Assembly (NCBI GenBank): GCA_037952775.1
Contig: JBANAY010000003.1
Span: forward strand, 29,760,001-29,824,000
Source: Clonostachys chloroleuca
Lineage: Eukaryota > Ascomycota > Sordariomycetes > Hypocreales > Bionectriaceae
Direction: 5' to 3'
DNA: 64,000 bases
Position numbers and translations under genes: made by a program. Positions 22,985-32,866 of this stretch are shown here, in pieces (position 1 is the stretch's first letter; each line of letters opens with the position of its first letter). A model generated the notes under the pieces. That model was not told the DNA's origin. It worked only from the letters and a program-made list of their open reading frames with translations, and ran no database searches.

Positions 22985-24502
22985 ATGGGGGTTGGGGAAA
23001 AAACAGCTGCCGTGGGAGAGACGGAACAGCCCGTGTTAGTGCCGGAGCCTCAGCAGCGTGAGAAGGGAGAGGGCGAGACCGAGAAGGTCTCCGTGGCGGA
23101 TGATGTCCGCGCCATCTCCGACTCGGACGGGCGAGACCCTGAGGAGAGAAAGGCGCTGGAACGGCGTCTTCGGTTCAAGATCGACCTGAGACTCTGCACC
23201 ATTGCCGGCCTGCTCTGCAGTCTGAATCTGCTGGACTCGGGCGTCATCAGCTCGGCGTCGGTGACGTCCATGGTGACCGACCTGGGCCTCTTCGGCAACC
23301 GCTACAGCGTCAGCATCTTCATCTTCACCATCGCCAGCATCGTCTTCCAGCTGCCGTCGACGCTCGCCGTGCGCCGGTTCGGCCCGCGGCTGTGGTTCGC
23401 GTCCAGCACGTTCGCCTTTGGCCTCATCACCATGTGCACAGCCTTCATCCGCAACTGGCAGTCCATGATCGCCCTCAGAGTCCTGCTCGGCGTGGCTATG
23501 AGCGGCATCTACCCGGGCCTGACGTACCTGATCTCCACGTGGTATCCCCGGCGCGAGCAGCAGACCCGGTTCGCCCTCCTCCAGAGCGGGCAGGTCATCG
23601 TGCTCGCCACGGGAAACATTGTCAACTTTGGGCTGAACCAGCTGGATGGACGAGGCGGCATCGCGGGCTGGCGCTACATGTTCCTTGTGCAGGGCTTGAT
23701 CACCATGGTCATCGGGTTCGTCACGTTTGTCTGGATCGTCGATTTCCCGGAGGAGGCGCACAATTCCTTCTGGTTCCTGACCAAGGAGGAGCAGGAGCTC
23801 GCGGTGGCCAGGATCAACGAGGACCGCAGCGATGTCGAGCCCGAGCCGTTCAGCTGGGGAGCCGTCTTATCTAACTTGAAGGACCTCAAGATCTACGGAT
23901 TCGCCAGTTTGTTCTTCTTGCTCAACCTGGTGTCCACCTCCATGGCCTACTTTTTGCCCATCATCCTGCAGAGCGGGATGGGCTTCAGCGAGAACCAGTC
24001 CATCCTGCTGTCCGCGCCGCCGTACTACTACGCCGTCATCCCCGTGCTCTTCTCCTCGCTCGTGGGGGACAGGCTCTGGCTCCGGGGCCCCGTCATCGTC
24101 TTCAACTGCGTGTGTCTGATTGTGGGATTCTGCATGCTCGGGTTCGTCGACCAGGTCGTGGTGCGGTACATAGGGACGTACCTCGCCACGGGCGCCTACA
24201 TCAGCAACTGGGCGGCTCTGAGCACGTACCAGGCCAACAACGTGGCCGGGCAGTGGAAGCGTGCTGTCACTGCTGCGGCTGTGACGGCGTTCAATGGGGC
24301 GGGAGGCATTGCGGGGAGCTATATCGTGAGGCAGACCGAGGCGCCCCGGTACATGACGGCTGTTTGGGTTTCGATTGGCTCGCACCTGATGATTATTTGT
24401 GTGGTTTTGCTGATGTCTGTTTACTTTTTATGGGCTAATCGACGAGCAGACCTTGGGAAACTGGTCATTGAGGGCGTTGAAGGGTTTAGATATACTCTCT
24501 AG
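22985..24502 (+). CDS. MFS transporter, anion:cation symporter (allantoate permease-like) family
   Basis: Intronless gene of 505 residues from ATG 22985. A charged cytosolic N-terminus (about 65 residues, Glu/Lys-rich) is followed by twelve predicted helices. Family landmarks are NLLDSGVISSASV in the first helix region (the Dal5 group usually has LDRxNIGNA), RVLLGVAMSGIYPGLTYLISTWYPRREQ after helix 4, and the large central loop with VDFPEEAHNSFWFLTKEEQELAVARI. These identify the fungal ACS/Dal5 group, proton symporters for organic anions such as allantoate, nicotinate and aromatic acids. Lying directly downstream of a phenol-hydroxylase-like gene, it probably imports that enzyme's substrate (inference). 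Its coding sequence is GC-rich, like the upstream enzyme gene. Confidence 0.9.
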   Translation: MGVGEKTAAVGETEQPVLVPEPQQREKGEGETEKVSVADDVRAISDSDGRDPEERKALERRLRFKIDLRLCTIAGLLCSLNLLDSGVISSASVTSMVTDLGLFGNRYSVSIFIFTIASIVFQLPSTLAVRRFGPRLWFASSTFAFGLITMCTAFIRNWQSMIALRVLLGVAMSGIYPGLTYLISTWYPRREQQTRFALLQSGQVIVLATGNIVNFGLNQLDGRGGIAGWRYMFLVQGLITMVIGFVTFVWIVDFPEEAHNSFWFLTKEEQELAVARINEDRSDVEPEPFSWGAVLSNLKDLKIYGFASLFFLLNLVSTSMAYFLPIILQSGMGFSENQSILLSAPPYYYAVIPVLFSSLVGDRLWLRGPVIVFNCVCLIVGFCMLGFVDQVVVRYIGTYLATGAYISNWAALSTYQANNVAGQWKRAVTAAAVTAFNGAGGIAGSYIVRQTEAPRYMTAVWVSIGSHLMIICVVLLMSVYFLWANRRADLGKLVIEGVEGFRYTL

Positions 24503-24743
24503 CCATGTTTGGGTAGCTACATCAATCGATCGAATTGATCTAAGTGTGCCGGCCAATTCTCTGATTAAATTCCTGCTTGCAAATGCTTCATTATGACGTG
24601 AATCTAGACTAGCATTCCGTACATCAGAAGGCATTGAGGATCGGATGGCAAAAATGGCCCGGCTTTTGTGCTGACAGCCAACAAACACCTCTTGATCATA
24701 CCCGTTTATGTCACTCACTGCATTGTGCTACTGATCTAACAAG

Positions 24744-27029
24744 CTACTCAAAATGGTACTCAAATATTTTTTCCATTCCATCGGCAGTCTCTGGTATCTT
24801 TTCTGAAAAAGGTGTTTCATCTTCAGGCTTCTCGGTCAGATCTGGCACGGGAATGGTTCGCTTGTCATCCACACGCAGCATCCAGTCGTTTCTGAAAAAG
24901 TCGAGACTGAGTTGATACCCTTCCTCGAATTCGCGAAATGTGATTGGAGGCAATAGAAGGTCGGGCGCTGGGATTTCGCTCCCAATCACCACGAATTCTG
25001 GAGGCATCGGCTCATCACCCCAGTAAGCTGCGAAGTTGATAGGCGGAAGAGGTGACTGCTGGTTATCTCTCAAAATGAAAATTTTGTCTCCGGCAATTTT
25101 GATATTGTCGTCGTTGATTGTAACTTCATTGCCTAGAAGAATGAGAGGTGCACTGAGAAGTCGTTTGCGCGAATAGTTCCGGCATAGCCTGTAGCATTCC
25201 ATGACCTCGGCACTCTTCGCTGGGTTGAACATGGGGAACGAATGCATCGGACAGCATCCATCTCCGTCTTGTTCAAACTCCGGTAACTCATCCTCTTCTC
25301 CATCCCAGTCATCTAAACGACCTGTGAACGGCTTGCTGGGACCCTCTAGGAGATATTCGACGGTACTTTCTGTTAATCTCCTGAAGCCTTTCACGCCTTT
25401 GCGCATACGAGAGGAGAGGAATGTCCAAATCTCACCATTAGAGATCTTTTCTTCTATTTTCTTCGAAGCGCAACGTGAGCGGAACGGGCGGCTTCCGACA
25501 TTGCAGTTGAGGTAATCTAGCGTTGCGACGACAGCGCAATCCCTTAGATCCGTGCCAGTATCTCTGTCGAACCAATAGTTGTAACCATTGGTCACAAAGT
25601 TCATGCCCTGGAACTGTTTCCAGAGGTATACAGATCGATGCGAAGCCGTCCCCTCGAGGCCCCAATGCAAGGCGTTCGCTCTCTCGAAGCATTTGTGGGC
25701 ATGTAATGATAGAGATGGATCTTGATCGAATACACTTTGGCTCGTCATGTAGCATGCCTCGCTGAAGATACGACCGATCGTGGGATCATGATGGAGATCA
25801 GTATCCTTGAATATCAATTCCGTGCGGAGGAAGATTTTGGATCCGTTCAGAAAAGCTCGACCCTCGTGCTCATAGCTTTGATTGAATAGAACGCAGGACA
25901 TTTCCTCTACGTCGTTGAAGGAAACGTCATTGACGCGTAGGACTGGGTTATTGTGCCCTCCAGTTATGTAAATGAGAAGCGTGTACTTTGAGACATGCGA
26001 GCGAGTAGAATCATAGTACGGTGTGTCTAGATGGCTTTCGAAGTTGCCGTCTCCAGGAGCAAACCTGTTGTACCTGAAAATATAATTGACAAACTCGAAA
26101 GATGAGCTCAGGCTTCCCTTTCTTATCTTATCGAGCATTCCACTGGACCGGACTGCGTTTGTCAACGCCTTGCTCAAGATCGATGAATGAAAAATGAAGC
26201 GACCGCCTCCCCGAGTCTCCTTGTTCAGTGGAGGGACGTAGAGATCCAGAGACGATAGAGAGTTGAGTAAAGCGCCAGTAGTTCCGCCCTGAAGCTTGCA
26301 TGTGTAGATTTCATGCTTGGCGGAGGGCTGTGTAGACTCGCTGAGTGACGTCTCTAGGCCATCCTGTCCGTGGTCTGCCATGCTCGCCTCGAACCAAGAG
26401 TCCAAATGGACGATGTTTTCAAAGTTGTGATACGAAAGATCTGCTGCTCTGACAAATACAGCGAAAAGCCTGGGTGCAATTAGGCATCGTATGAAAGGCT
26501 GGATGTTCTTGTCCTGAAGTTTGCCGTCCAAATCTTCAATGAACTTGACGCATGTGAATTCCGCTGAAGGATGAAATGATAGCATCATTTCATTCAGATT
26601 CATCGGATCTAAGGGCATTTTGATAATTCCTACTAATTCTTTTAGGAGCTTTCCTTCATTTTCGACTAGAAGGCCATGATAATCGGCAATGAATAGATCG
26701 CGCACTCCCGTTGCGAGAACAAGTCTCTGTTTGGATTCCAGAGCGTCTATATTTGTAGCACCCAAGGTAGGATTTGATACAAGATCTCGGAAAAAGGCGA
26801 GAGATCGGAGACGAACTGACTCGGGCGTGCTGGAGTCTATATCCTGTCCATCAAAGATAAGGGGGTAGAGCTCTGCAGTCGGCTCCAGACCGCGCAGATA
26901 TAACTGCATCAAAGCGGTGTTTTCACGCTTCTCAGTAGGGAGGAAGCACTTGATTTTGGATTCATCGATCGAAAATGTTCCATCTTGATGAATGGTGCAC
27001 CATCTGGCACATAGGCCCCCTTGCTGCAC
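24744..27029 (-). CDS. Large protein with a 2OG-Fe(II) dioxygenase motif
   Basis: An uninterrupted 761-codon frame. It opens with GTG at 27029, so the real start lies either in an upstream exon or at the first in-frame ATG (26909). Within it, the block RFAPGDGNFESHLDTPYYD, followed by LLIYITGG and YEHEG, then FLRTELIF, has the HxD...H...R arrangement of 2-oxoglutarate/Fe(II) dioxygenases of the prolyl-4-hydroxylase type: H333, D335, H388 and R402, counted from the GTG. The preceding ~320 residues and the following ~350 are unfamiliar. The C-terminal part has an acidic stretch and several Cys/His residues (GCCPMH). It likely hydroxylates a protein or small molecule using 2OG and O2, but the substrate is unknown. 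A candidate short first exon around 27190-27090 could not be joined in frame. Confidence 0.7.
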   Translation of the reverse strand: MQQGGLCARWCTIHQDGTFSIDESKIKCFLPTEKRENTALMQLYLRGLEPTAELYPLIFDGQDIDSSTPESVRLRSLAFFRDLVSNPTLGATNIDALESKQRLVLATGVRDLFIADYHGLLVENEGKLLKELVGIIKMPLDPMNLNEMMLSFHPSAEFTCVKFIEDLDGKLQDKNIQPFIRCLIAPRLFAVFVRAADLSYHNFENIVHLDSWFEASMADHGQDGLETSLSESTQPSAKHEIYTCKLQGGTTGALLNSLSSLDLYVPPLNKETRGGGRFIFHSSILSKALTNAVRSSGMLDKIRKGSLSSSFEFVNYIFRYNRFAPGDGNFESHLDTPYYDSTRSHVSKYTLLIYITGGHNNPVLRVNDVSFNDVEEMSCVLFNQSYEHEGRAFLNGSKIFLRTELIFKDTDLHHDPTIGRIFSEACYMTSQSVFDQDPSLSLHAHKCFERANALHWGLEGTASHRSVYLWKQFQGMNFVTNGYNYWFDRDTGTDLRDCAVVATLDYLNCNVGSRPFRSRCASKKIEEKISNGEIWTFLSSRMRKGVKGFRRLTESTVEYLLEGPSKPFTGRLDDWDGEEDELPEFEQDGDGCCPMHSFPMFNPAKSAEVMECYRLCRNYSRKRLLSAPLILLGNEVTINDDNIKIAGDKIFILRDNQQSPLPPINFAAYWGDEPMPPEFVVIGSEIPAPDLLLPPITFREFEEGYQLSLDFFRNDWMLRVDDKRTIPVPDLTEKPEDETPFSEKIPETADGMEKIFEYHFE

Positions 27030-27818
27030 AGTCCCGTCGAGCGCGACATCCTGATCGCTGTCATTCTGCCTTGTTGGACCTGAAACCCTCTCTGACGGAT
27101 TATTAGCCGTACACGCTGCAAGAACAAGATATATGAATGGTACTTGCTGCTGAGGGATTCTGGTTTTGGTGTGTTGAGACTTCGCTTCATCTTGTATCCA
27201 GACTACGCCTTGGTAGGAGTGCTAGCTAATAGATTAGCTATTCGACCTCCGGACTGGAATGAAGGGTAGCCAAGCATTATATACCTGCCCTCGTTTGGCA
27301 CTATAAGACGCTGGTGGATCACAATACGACCGACGCGAGGCAGAGCAAGAAATTCGTTGGATAGGAGGGCCGGAAAAAAGCTGAGGCACGTCAAATGAGA
27401 AAACCATCCATGATTGGTATTCTGGCACCTACTCATGTAAAACATTGCTCAAAACATTGCTCAATGAAGCCGTCTCGTTTTACAAGTGACCCCTTCTCGA
27501 CAGTCGCTTTTACTGATGCCTTTAAATCAACGCTGACAGGGGTCCTTGAATGGATGACACAGGCGAGTCAGGCACAGTTTTTGCCCTCCTGCTGCCTAGA
27601 AAGAAATAGTAGGAGCAGCCTCTCAATTGGCATATGATCCATAGCGGGCATCGCCACTATCGAGGTCACATTCCACATGTATGCACTTTTTCTTCTGGGG
27701 TAGAATTACGTGAGCTCTTGGACATGCATTGCTGCCATTGGAGATGAATTTGAGAGAATCGTGTATGCTTTATGAACATGCGTCTGATTTGTTGTTACAG
27801 CCACTTGGGGTAACTTGG
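27030..27818. other. Intergenic, possibly with the first exon of the dioxygenase protein
   Basis: The minus-strand frame with ATG 27190 looks coding-like for about 16 codons and is followed by GTACC and a TTTCAG. The splice I tried does not keep the downstream frame. 27250-27818 shows nothing convincing. Confidence 0.4.
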
Positions 27819-29507
27819 CTAATCATTAGATGTATGAGGGCCGGTCACTCTGACCACTTCGCCTTCTCTGTAAATAACAGCCTTGGAGAATTTTCTCGCT
27901 GTGATATTCTTCTCTGCAAACAGAATATCCAACTCTTCGAAAGTCCGATTACCAGTCTCGGGGAGGCGGAAATATGCCCATATCAGCGATACGACGGTCA
28001 GGCCGGAGGTGAGGAGCCCTGATTTACCTCGCCAGTTTGCGTTCTGGGGATTCAGGATGTATGGAGAGACAACGCTGTTTATTATATTTAGGATCAGGTA
28101 TGTCCCTCGGGCTAGTGCGATTGTTTTGGATCGTAGCCGTGTAGATGATACCTCGGCGTTGATGACGTACGGCAACGGTCCCATGGTTAGACACCAAACA
28201 GCAAACCAAACCAAATAAACGGCCGAAGTGGCATACCCAAAGACTGAGTTCAGAGGGCCGAAGGCTAAGAAACCAACAACCATGATGATCAGAGCCAAGG
28301 CCAAATTTCCCCAGAGGTAGAGAGGCCGGCGGCCATAATTCCCTGTGAGGGCAGCGGACGCGAGATTGCACAACAAGTGGATTCCTCCCATACCTAGAGT
28401 CATCTTGAATGAATCAGACGGGCTCAGGCCTGCTTGCTGAAAGAAGTAGGCCGCATAGCTCTGAACGACGAATCCAGTGAAGATCTGGCTTCCCCAAGTA
28501 AAACATGCGATCTCGGTTCTCCATAGATCATGGCCCTTGAAACAAGCCAGAAACGATGTATCCTTAATTGTTTCCTTCTCCAAACTGTCCGTCTCAATCA
28601 TCAAAGCGACAGCCTTCTTAGCGTTTCCTGCCGCAATCTCTTTGCTCTTGGCTGAGCTGAGTCGGACAACAGATTGCTCAGCCATTTCGTAACGACCTTT
28701 TCGTACGAGCCACCATGGCGATTCTGGACAGAAAGCAGCCAAAGGGAGGATGATGACAGGCCAGAGCCACTGGATTGCAAACGGGATGCGATACGCCCAC
28801 TGACTGTCCCAACCATTGAGGCTGAACAGCACCGCGTAAGAAAAGAATTGACCGATACCCCAGCAACAAACGACCCAGGTCTCCAAGTAGCTTCTCAGGA
28901 TCAAGGGCGCGATTTCTGAAGAGAACGCCGGGGCCAAGGTTGTGAACATGCCCCACGGAATCCCACAGAGCAGCTGCCCGACGAATAAAACCTGTACATT
29001 CTGGGCAAAGAACTGGATGAATATGAGCCCAATGAGAGCAATGAGGCCACCGTGAAGCACTGGCTTGTGCCCGAATTTGTCGGTGAGATGGCCGTTGAGT
29101 GTAATCCCGACCACGTTACCAACAGGTGTGGCCATTCCTAGAGCCATTTGCCATTGTGCGGTCAATGTGTACTTGTTGCTATTTGGAACTTGGTGGCCGT
29201 ATTTGCGCTGGAATGCCGGAAAGCCAAAGAGACTGCCCATCAAGGCGGTGTCATAGCCATCCATGATGATAGCTAGACTTACAACCAGTGACCAAGCAAC
29301 TGCTTTGGGATACAACTTGATTCCTTGGATAAAGGTTGTGCTGTGTTCATTCTCCGTAGCTAGATTGGCATCATCACGAAGCTTAGACCAGTCTCGCTCT
29401 TGGTGATCATCAGCAGTTGGACAATTGCGGTGTTCGTGGTGAGCAGCTTCACCTGAACTGTTCTCATTGACGGCGTATGGAGTCTTGGTGGCGGCTTTTG
29501 TCGCCAT
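27819..29507 (-). CDS. Sugar porter, alpha-glucoside (maltose) permease type
   Basis: Single exon. I take ATG 29507 (MATKAATKTPY) as start because the 23 residues before it, from ATG 29576, look like translated 5' UTR; the product is then 562 residues. Twelve hydrophobic helices and sugar-porter signatures are visible: MDGYDTALMGSLF in helix 1, a loop-2 motif GHLTDKFGHKPVL, PESPWWLVRKGRYEMAE before the central loop, GNYGRRPLYLWGN after helix 8, and PETGNRTFEELDILF after helix 12. This set is characteristic of fungal MAL/alpha-glucoside H+ symporters. It should act at the plasma membrane. It is divergent from the Zn-cluster factor at 30442 across a 0.93-kb shared promoter, so that factor may regulate it (inference). 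Confidence 0.9.
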   Translation of the reverse strand: MATKAATKTPYAVNENSSGEAAHHEHRNCPTADDHQERDWSKLRDDANLATENEHSTTFIQGIKLYPKAVAWSLVVSLAIIMDGYDTALMGSLFGFPAFQRKYGHQVPNSNKYTLTAQWQMALGMATPVGNVVGITLNGHLTDKFGHKPVLHGGLIALIGLIFIQFFAQNVQVLFVGQLLCGIPWGMFTTLAPAFSSEIAPLILRSYLETWVVCCWGIGQFFSYAVLFSLNGWDSQWAYRIPFAIQWLWPVIILPLAAFCPESPWWLVRKGRYEMAEQSVVRLSSAKSKEIAAGNAKKAVALMIETDSLEKETIKDTSFLACFKGHDLWRTEIACFTWGSQIFTGFVVQSYAAYFFQQAGLSPSDSFKMTLGMGGIHLLCNLASAALTGNYGRRPLYLWGNLALALIIMVVGFLAFGPLNSVFGYATSAVYLVWFAVWCLTMGPLPYVINAEVSSTRLRSKTIALARGTYLILNIINSVVSPYILNPQNANWRGKSGLLTSGLTVVSLIWAYFRLPETGNRTFEELDILFAEKNITARKFSKAVIYREGEVVRVTGPHTSND

Positions 29508-30441
29508 ATTGCTCTCGATGAAAATAAAACACAGTTTGAGGCTATGTGAACGAACCCTCGCCTGCAATGGCACCATGTGAGCTACTTATACACACAGCTT
29601 TGCCCACCATGTCTCGCATTATACAAAGTGTCACGTCCCACGAATGGCCTGGAGGCAACGGGCAGTAGCTCGGCAAGTTCCCAAACAGGTAGCACTGGCT
29701 GATTCTCCCCCGGATTTTGGAACAAGGTGGCTGCGCTTCCCCATGGGGTAGACCACGCTTGATGGGTAGCTTCATGCTGATGATTTCTGGGGACGCCATT
29801 GTCTGCCATTTTACCTACTAACATCGATTGAAGTCTAGTCTATTTGATTCGGGCCGAACGCTTTTGAGATCACCAATTATATCAGTGGTTGATGCATAAT
29901 TCCACCAGGACCTCTCCGATATATGTCTCGTATATATGACCTCACGTGTGTCGATGTTGTATACCTCCACCCCTGCTGTGGCAAGTGAATGCTTGCCATA
30001 CCAAATTAGTTACGGATACCACCCCTTTCGCGCAGTTACCCACTTGAACAATGCAGTGCATCACGGAAAATGCGGGGGTTCCAACTGCTCACGGCGCAAC
30101 GATCGATGGCTTGGATGGGCAAAATTAATGCGAGACTCGGAGACTAACCGAATCTGGGGCGGAACCGTATACTGGAGTCAGACTTGTGAGAGGATGCGAT
30201 CATCGGCACAGCCGACCCCTCACTTTTGCACCCGCCCTACTTTTGGACCCCTTCCGCCCGCAACTCTAGTGATCCCGAGCATTCGACTTACAAGTGAACT
30301 CTGCCATTAGGTTCCCAGTGAACCACGAGTGATTCCGAAATGAGGACGGGAGCGAAGCAGATCGTCTGGCAATCGGCTGCCACTCCATCAAGGAAACGAA
30401 CACTACAAGATAAGTGAACACTGCGTGGGTGCTCAAAAGTG
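29508..30441. promoter_or_regulatory. Divergent promoter region, sugar permease / Zn-cluster factor
   Basis: No gene seen in this 0.93-kb stretch. TATATA-like sequence lies at about 29925-29940. If the flanking starts are right, it drives both genes in opposite directions. Confidence 0.5.
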
Positions 30442-32499
30442 ATGGGAGAATCCAAAAGAGGCAAAAGAGAGTGGAAAGCACTGACATTTTGCTTTCGAGA
30501 TTTACCCTGCGAAAGCTGCCGTGTGAAGAAAAAGAGATGCTTTCATACCGAGAGATCTGAAGGGCCAAGCCGGCCGGACAGGCTCGGCAGAGTTGTGACT
30601 TTAGGGTTGGAGTCAAACTCAGAGATAAATACGCGGGAATCAAGTCTGAGTCCAGGCCACGAAAGGCCGTACAATCCCGAATCTGTTCTGTCGTACTTGA
30701 CCAAGGATCCCCCTCGGTCCACTGGGGGTGTTCCCGCGAGACAAGATCCAACGTTCATTGAATCGGCAGCCACTACTTCGAAACAGATGGAATCTCCCGA
30801 AGAAAAATTGAAACGGCAGACTATCTGGTATAGAAGGTACAAATCTAGACTTGGCACACCGACATTATCGGAGCACCATAGAGCTTATCTGGAAGAGGTC
30901 GGCGCGCTTCTTGTTCTGCCAAAGACAACAACAGATGCGCTTTTGCCTCTATACATATCCCTATTAGATGACCTGATCCCGGTAGTTGATGGGTCTCGCG
31001 TCTTTCGTGATCTTAGTAACGGGGAGGCTTCCACATATCTGGTACGGGCAATGTGCCTCGTTATCTGCAAAACAAAGCAGGCAACCCCGTTCTTAAAACT
31101 TACAGACAACGGGACTCTTCTCGAGCATCGGAAGTTCGCATCGAAACTTCTAATAGGCCTTGATGCGGCATTGAAAGCGGATCTCGAGCCAGATCGGGTC
31201 ATTAAGACTCAGATCCTGGCGCTGATGCACTTGCACAATGATGGTTTCGCTGGTGGAAACCGCTCCTCAAGTTACTTATCCCAGGCAATTTGTGAGGCGT
31301 GGTCAATGTCCCTCCACTTCAATATTGCTGGTAATACAGACCAAGAACAGTGTAACTTTCTCTGGTGGTCACTACGAAACCTCGATCGGCTGAACAAACC
31401 TATAATGGCAGCAGGACCTTTTATTATTGACGACACAGACATTTCGATTGATCGTATCACGGCCAAGGCCAACAGCTATAGATCTCAGATAATGGAGGTC
31501 TCCACCATGCTTGGTGATCTCATGACCGCTGCAACTAAGGTATACAAGGCCAGCTCCAAATCAACTGTTGACGATAGCGGCGTCTTCCCATCACTTGATG
31601 ACATCACGTCGAATACCAAATTTTCCCAGTTTCATCAATCTCATCGAGGTAAGAATAGATCTCCTAGATCAATTCAAACTGAACGCTGAAGACTAAGGAG
31701 TTCAGTCTACCTCGAACTGTGGTATCACATCACCGCAATGTTGTCATGTCGATACAGCGGACCAGGGGCTGCGCAATACGATCGACGGCTTGCATCAGCG
31801 GATCGTATCCTCCGTATATTTTCACAAGGAGGATACGAAGACTTTCCACCGCTTCCTTTAGTTCCATATGCGCTCTCTATGTCTACAACTGTGATATATA
31901 GAGCTTTGCGCGACGGGCAACGAGATCTGGCCGCGGCCTACGAAGATCTCCGGTCATGCTGTGATATGCTAGATGCATTGGGACAGCGATGGACGAGCGC
32001 AAAGAGTGTGGCTAAAATAGCTAAGCGTTTATGCACAATAAGTGCAAGGGCTTCGCAAAACCCTCAACTACGGGAGACAACCCAGCGGCTCCCGAACGAT
32101 CGCTATGCCGATAGTCAAGCTGCGTCTAGGAACTCACTGAACACTCTCGCGCGGACGAGTGTTGAAGAAAGTGGCCTCGTGAATATGGAACCAAGCCTCA
32201 CTTCTTCCCTCACCGGGAGTGAAACAATACCAGAAGAGCAATTATCTCGTCAAGACCAACTTTGGCAAGGTCAGTCACTTGGGCCGTGGCTAGGTACTAT
32301 GGACGATCCGTCATGCGTCCCTCTTGATAGAGCCTTCTACGACCTTTTTGATTACAGCATTCCGGACGTCTTTAGAGGGCCTGCGACCTGTGAATTCTTG
32401 CAGCTTGTGCACAACGAAGATGATGGTTTGGATTGTGGTATACAGTCGACTTCTCCTCTTGCGTCTTTCGGCGATCCAGCTACTAATATGCCCATCTGA
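30442..32499 (+). CDS. Fungal Zn-cluster transcription factor
   Basis: Exons 30442-31648 and 31706-32499 (57-nt intron, GTAAGA donor, TTCAG acceptor) give 666 residues. C23-x2-C26-x6-C33 (CESCRVKKKRC) is one half of a Zn2Cys6 binuclear cluster with its basic stretch. The other C-x2-C-x(6-8)-C half is not seen in this exon. An intron-like CTGAC...TTTCGAG just before CESC hints that the true N-terminus is spliced from upstream exons. The middle part (about 130-480, e.g. LYISLLDDLIPVVDG, SYLSQAICEAWSMSLHFN, NFLWWSLRNLDRLNKP, YLELWYHITAML) has the helical pattern of the fungal transcription-factor domain (Fungal_trans), including the usual W-S residues of the regulatory region. It presumably binds DNA in the nucleus, possibly for the divergent sugar permease. 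Confidence 0.85.
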
Positions 32500-32866
32500 G
32501 TTGGAATTGAAGGCAACAACAGACAATAGAGCAGTTGCAGTGGGTTGCAAAGAGAAAGCTCATTATCAACGTGAGGAAAAGAGATTCAGGCGTTACTCCT
32601 TTCTATTATCATATCTGAGAGAGCTCATATCAAATTGACGGCAATTCATAATATCCTTGCCGTACTAGAATACGCGTATAATAAATTTTGAGAACACCCA
32701 CTCTTCTCGTGCTTATTGCCTCCACTTCAACTAACCTGGCATAAGTTCCGCTGCCACATGATGGGGGAGTGGAGGTAACTGTTAACCCCGAGTTTTGAAG
32801 TGCTCCATCCTGAACCAAGCTTGGAATTAGAGATAATTAAGGTTAGCATCAAGGTGAGGGATCTAT
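32500..32866. other. Intergenic between convergent genes
   Basis: 3' flanks of the transcription factor and the secreted-protein gene. Nothing else seen. Confidence 0.5.

Noticed and set aside
23036..23761. 241-codon minus-strand frame opposite the ACS transporter
   Set aside because: Antisense shadow of a GC-rich coding exon. The protein is His/Asp/Arg-rich nonsense.
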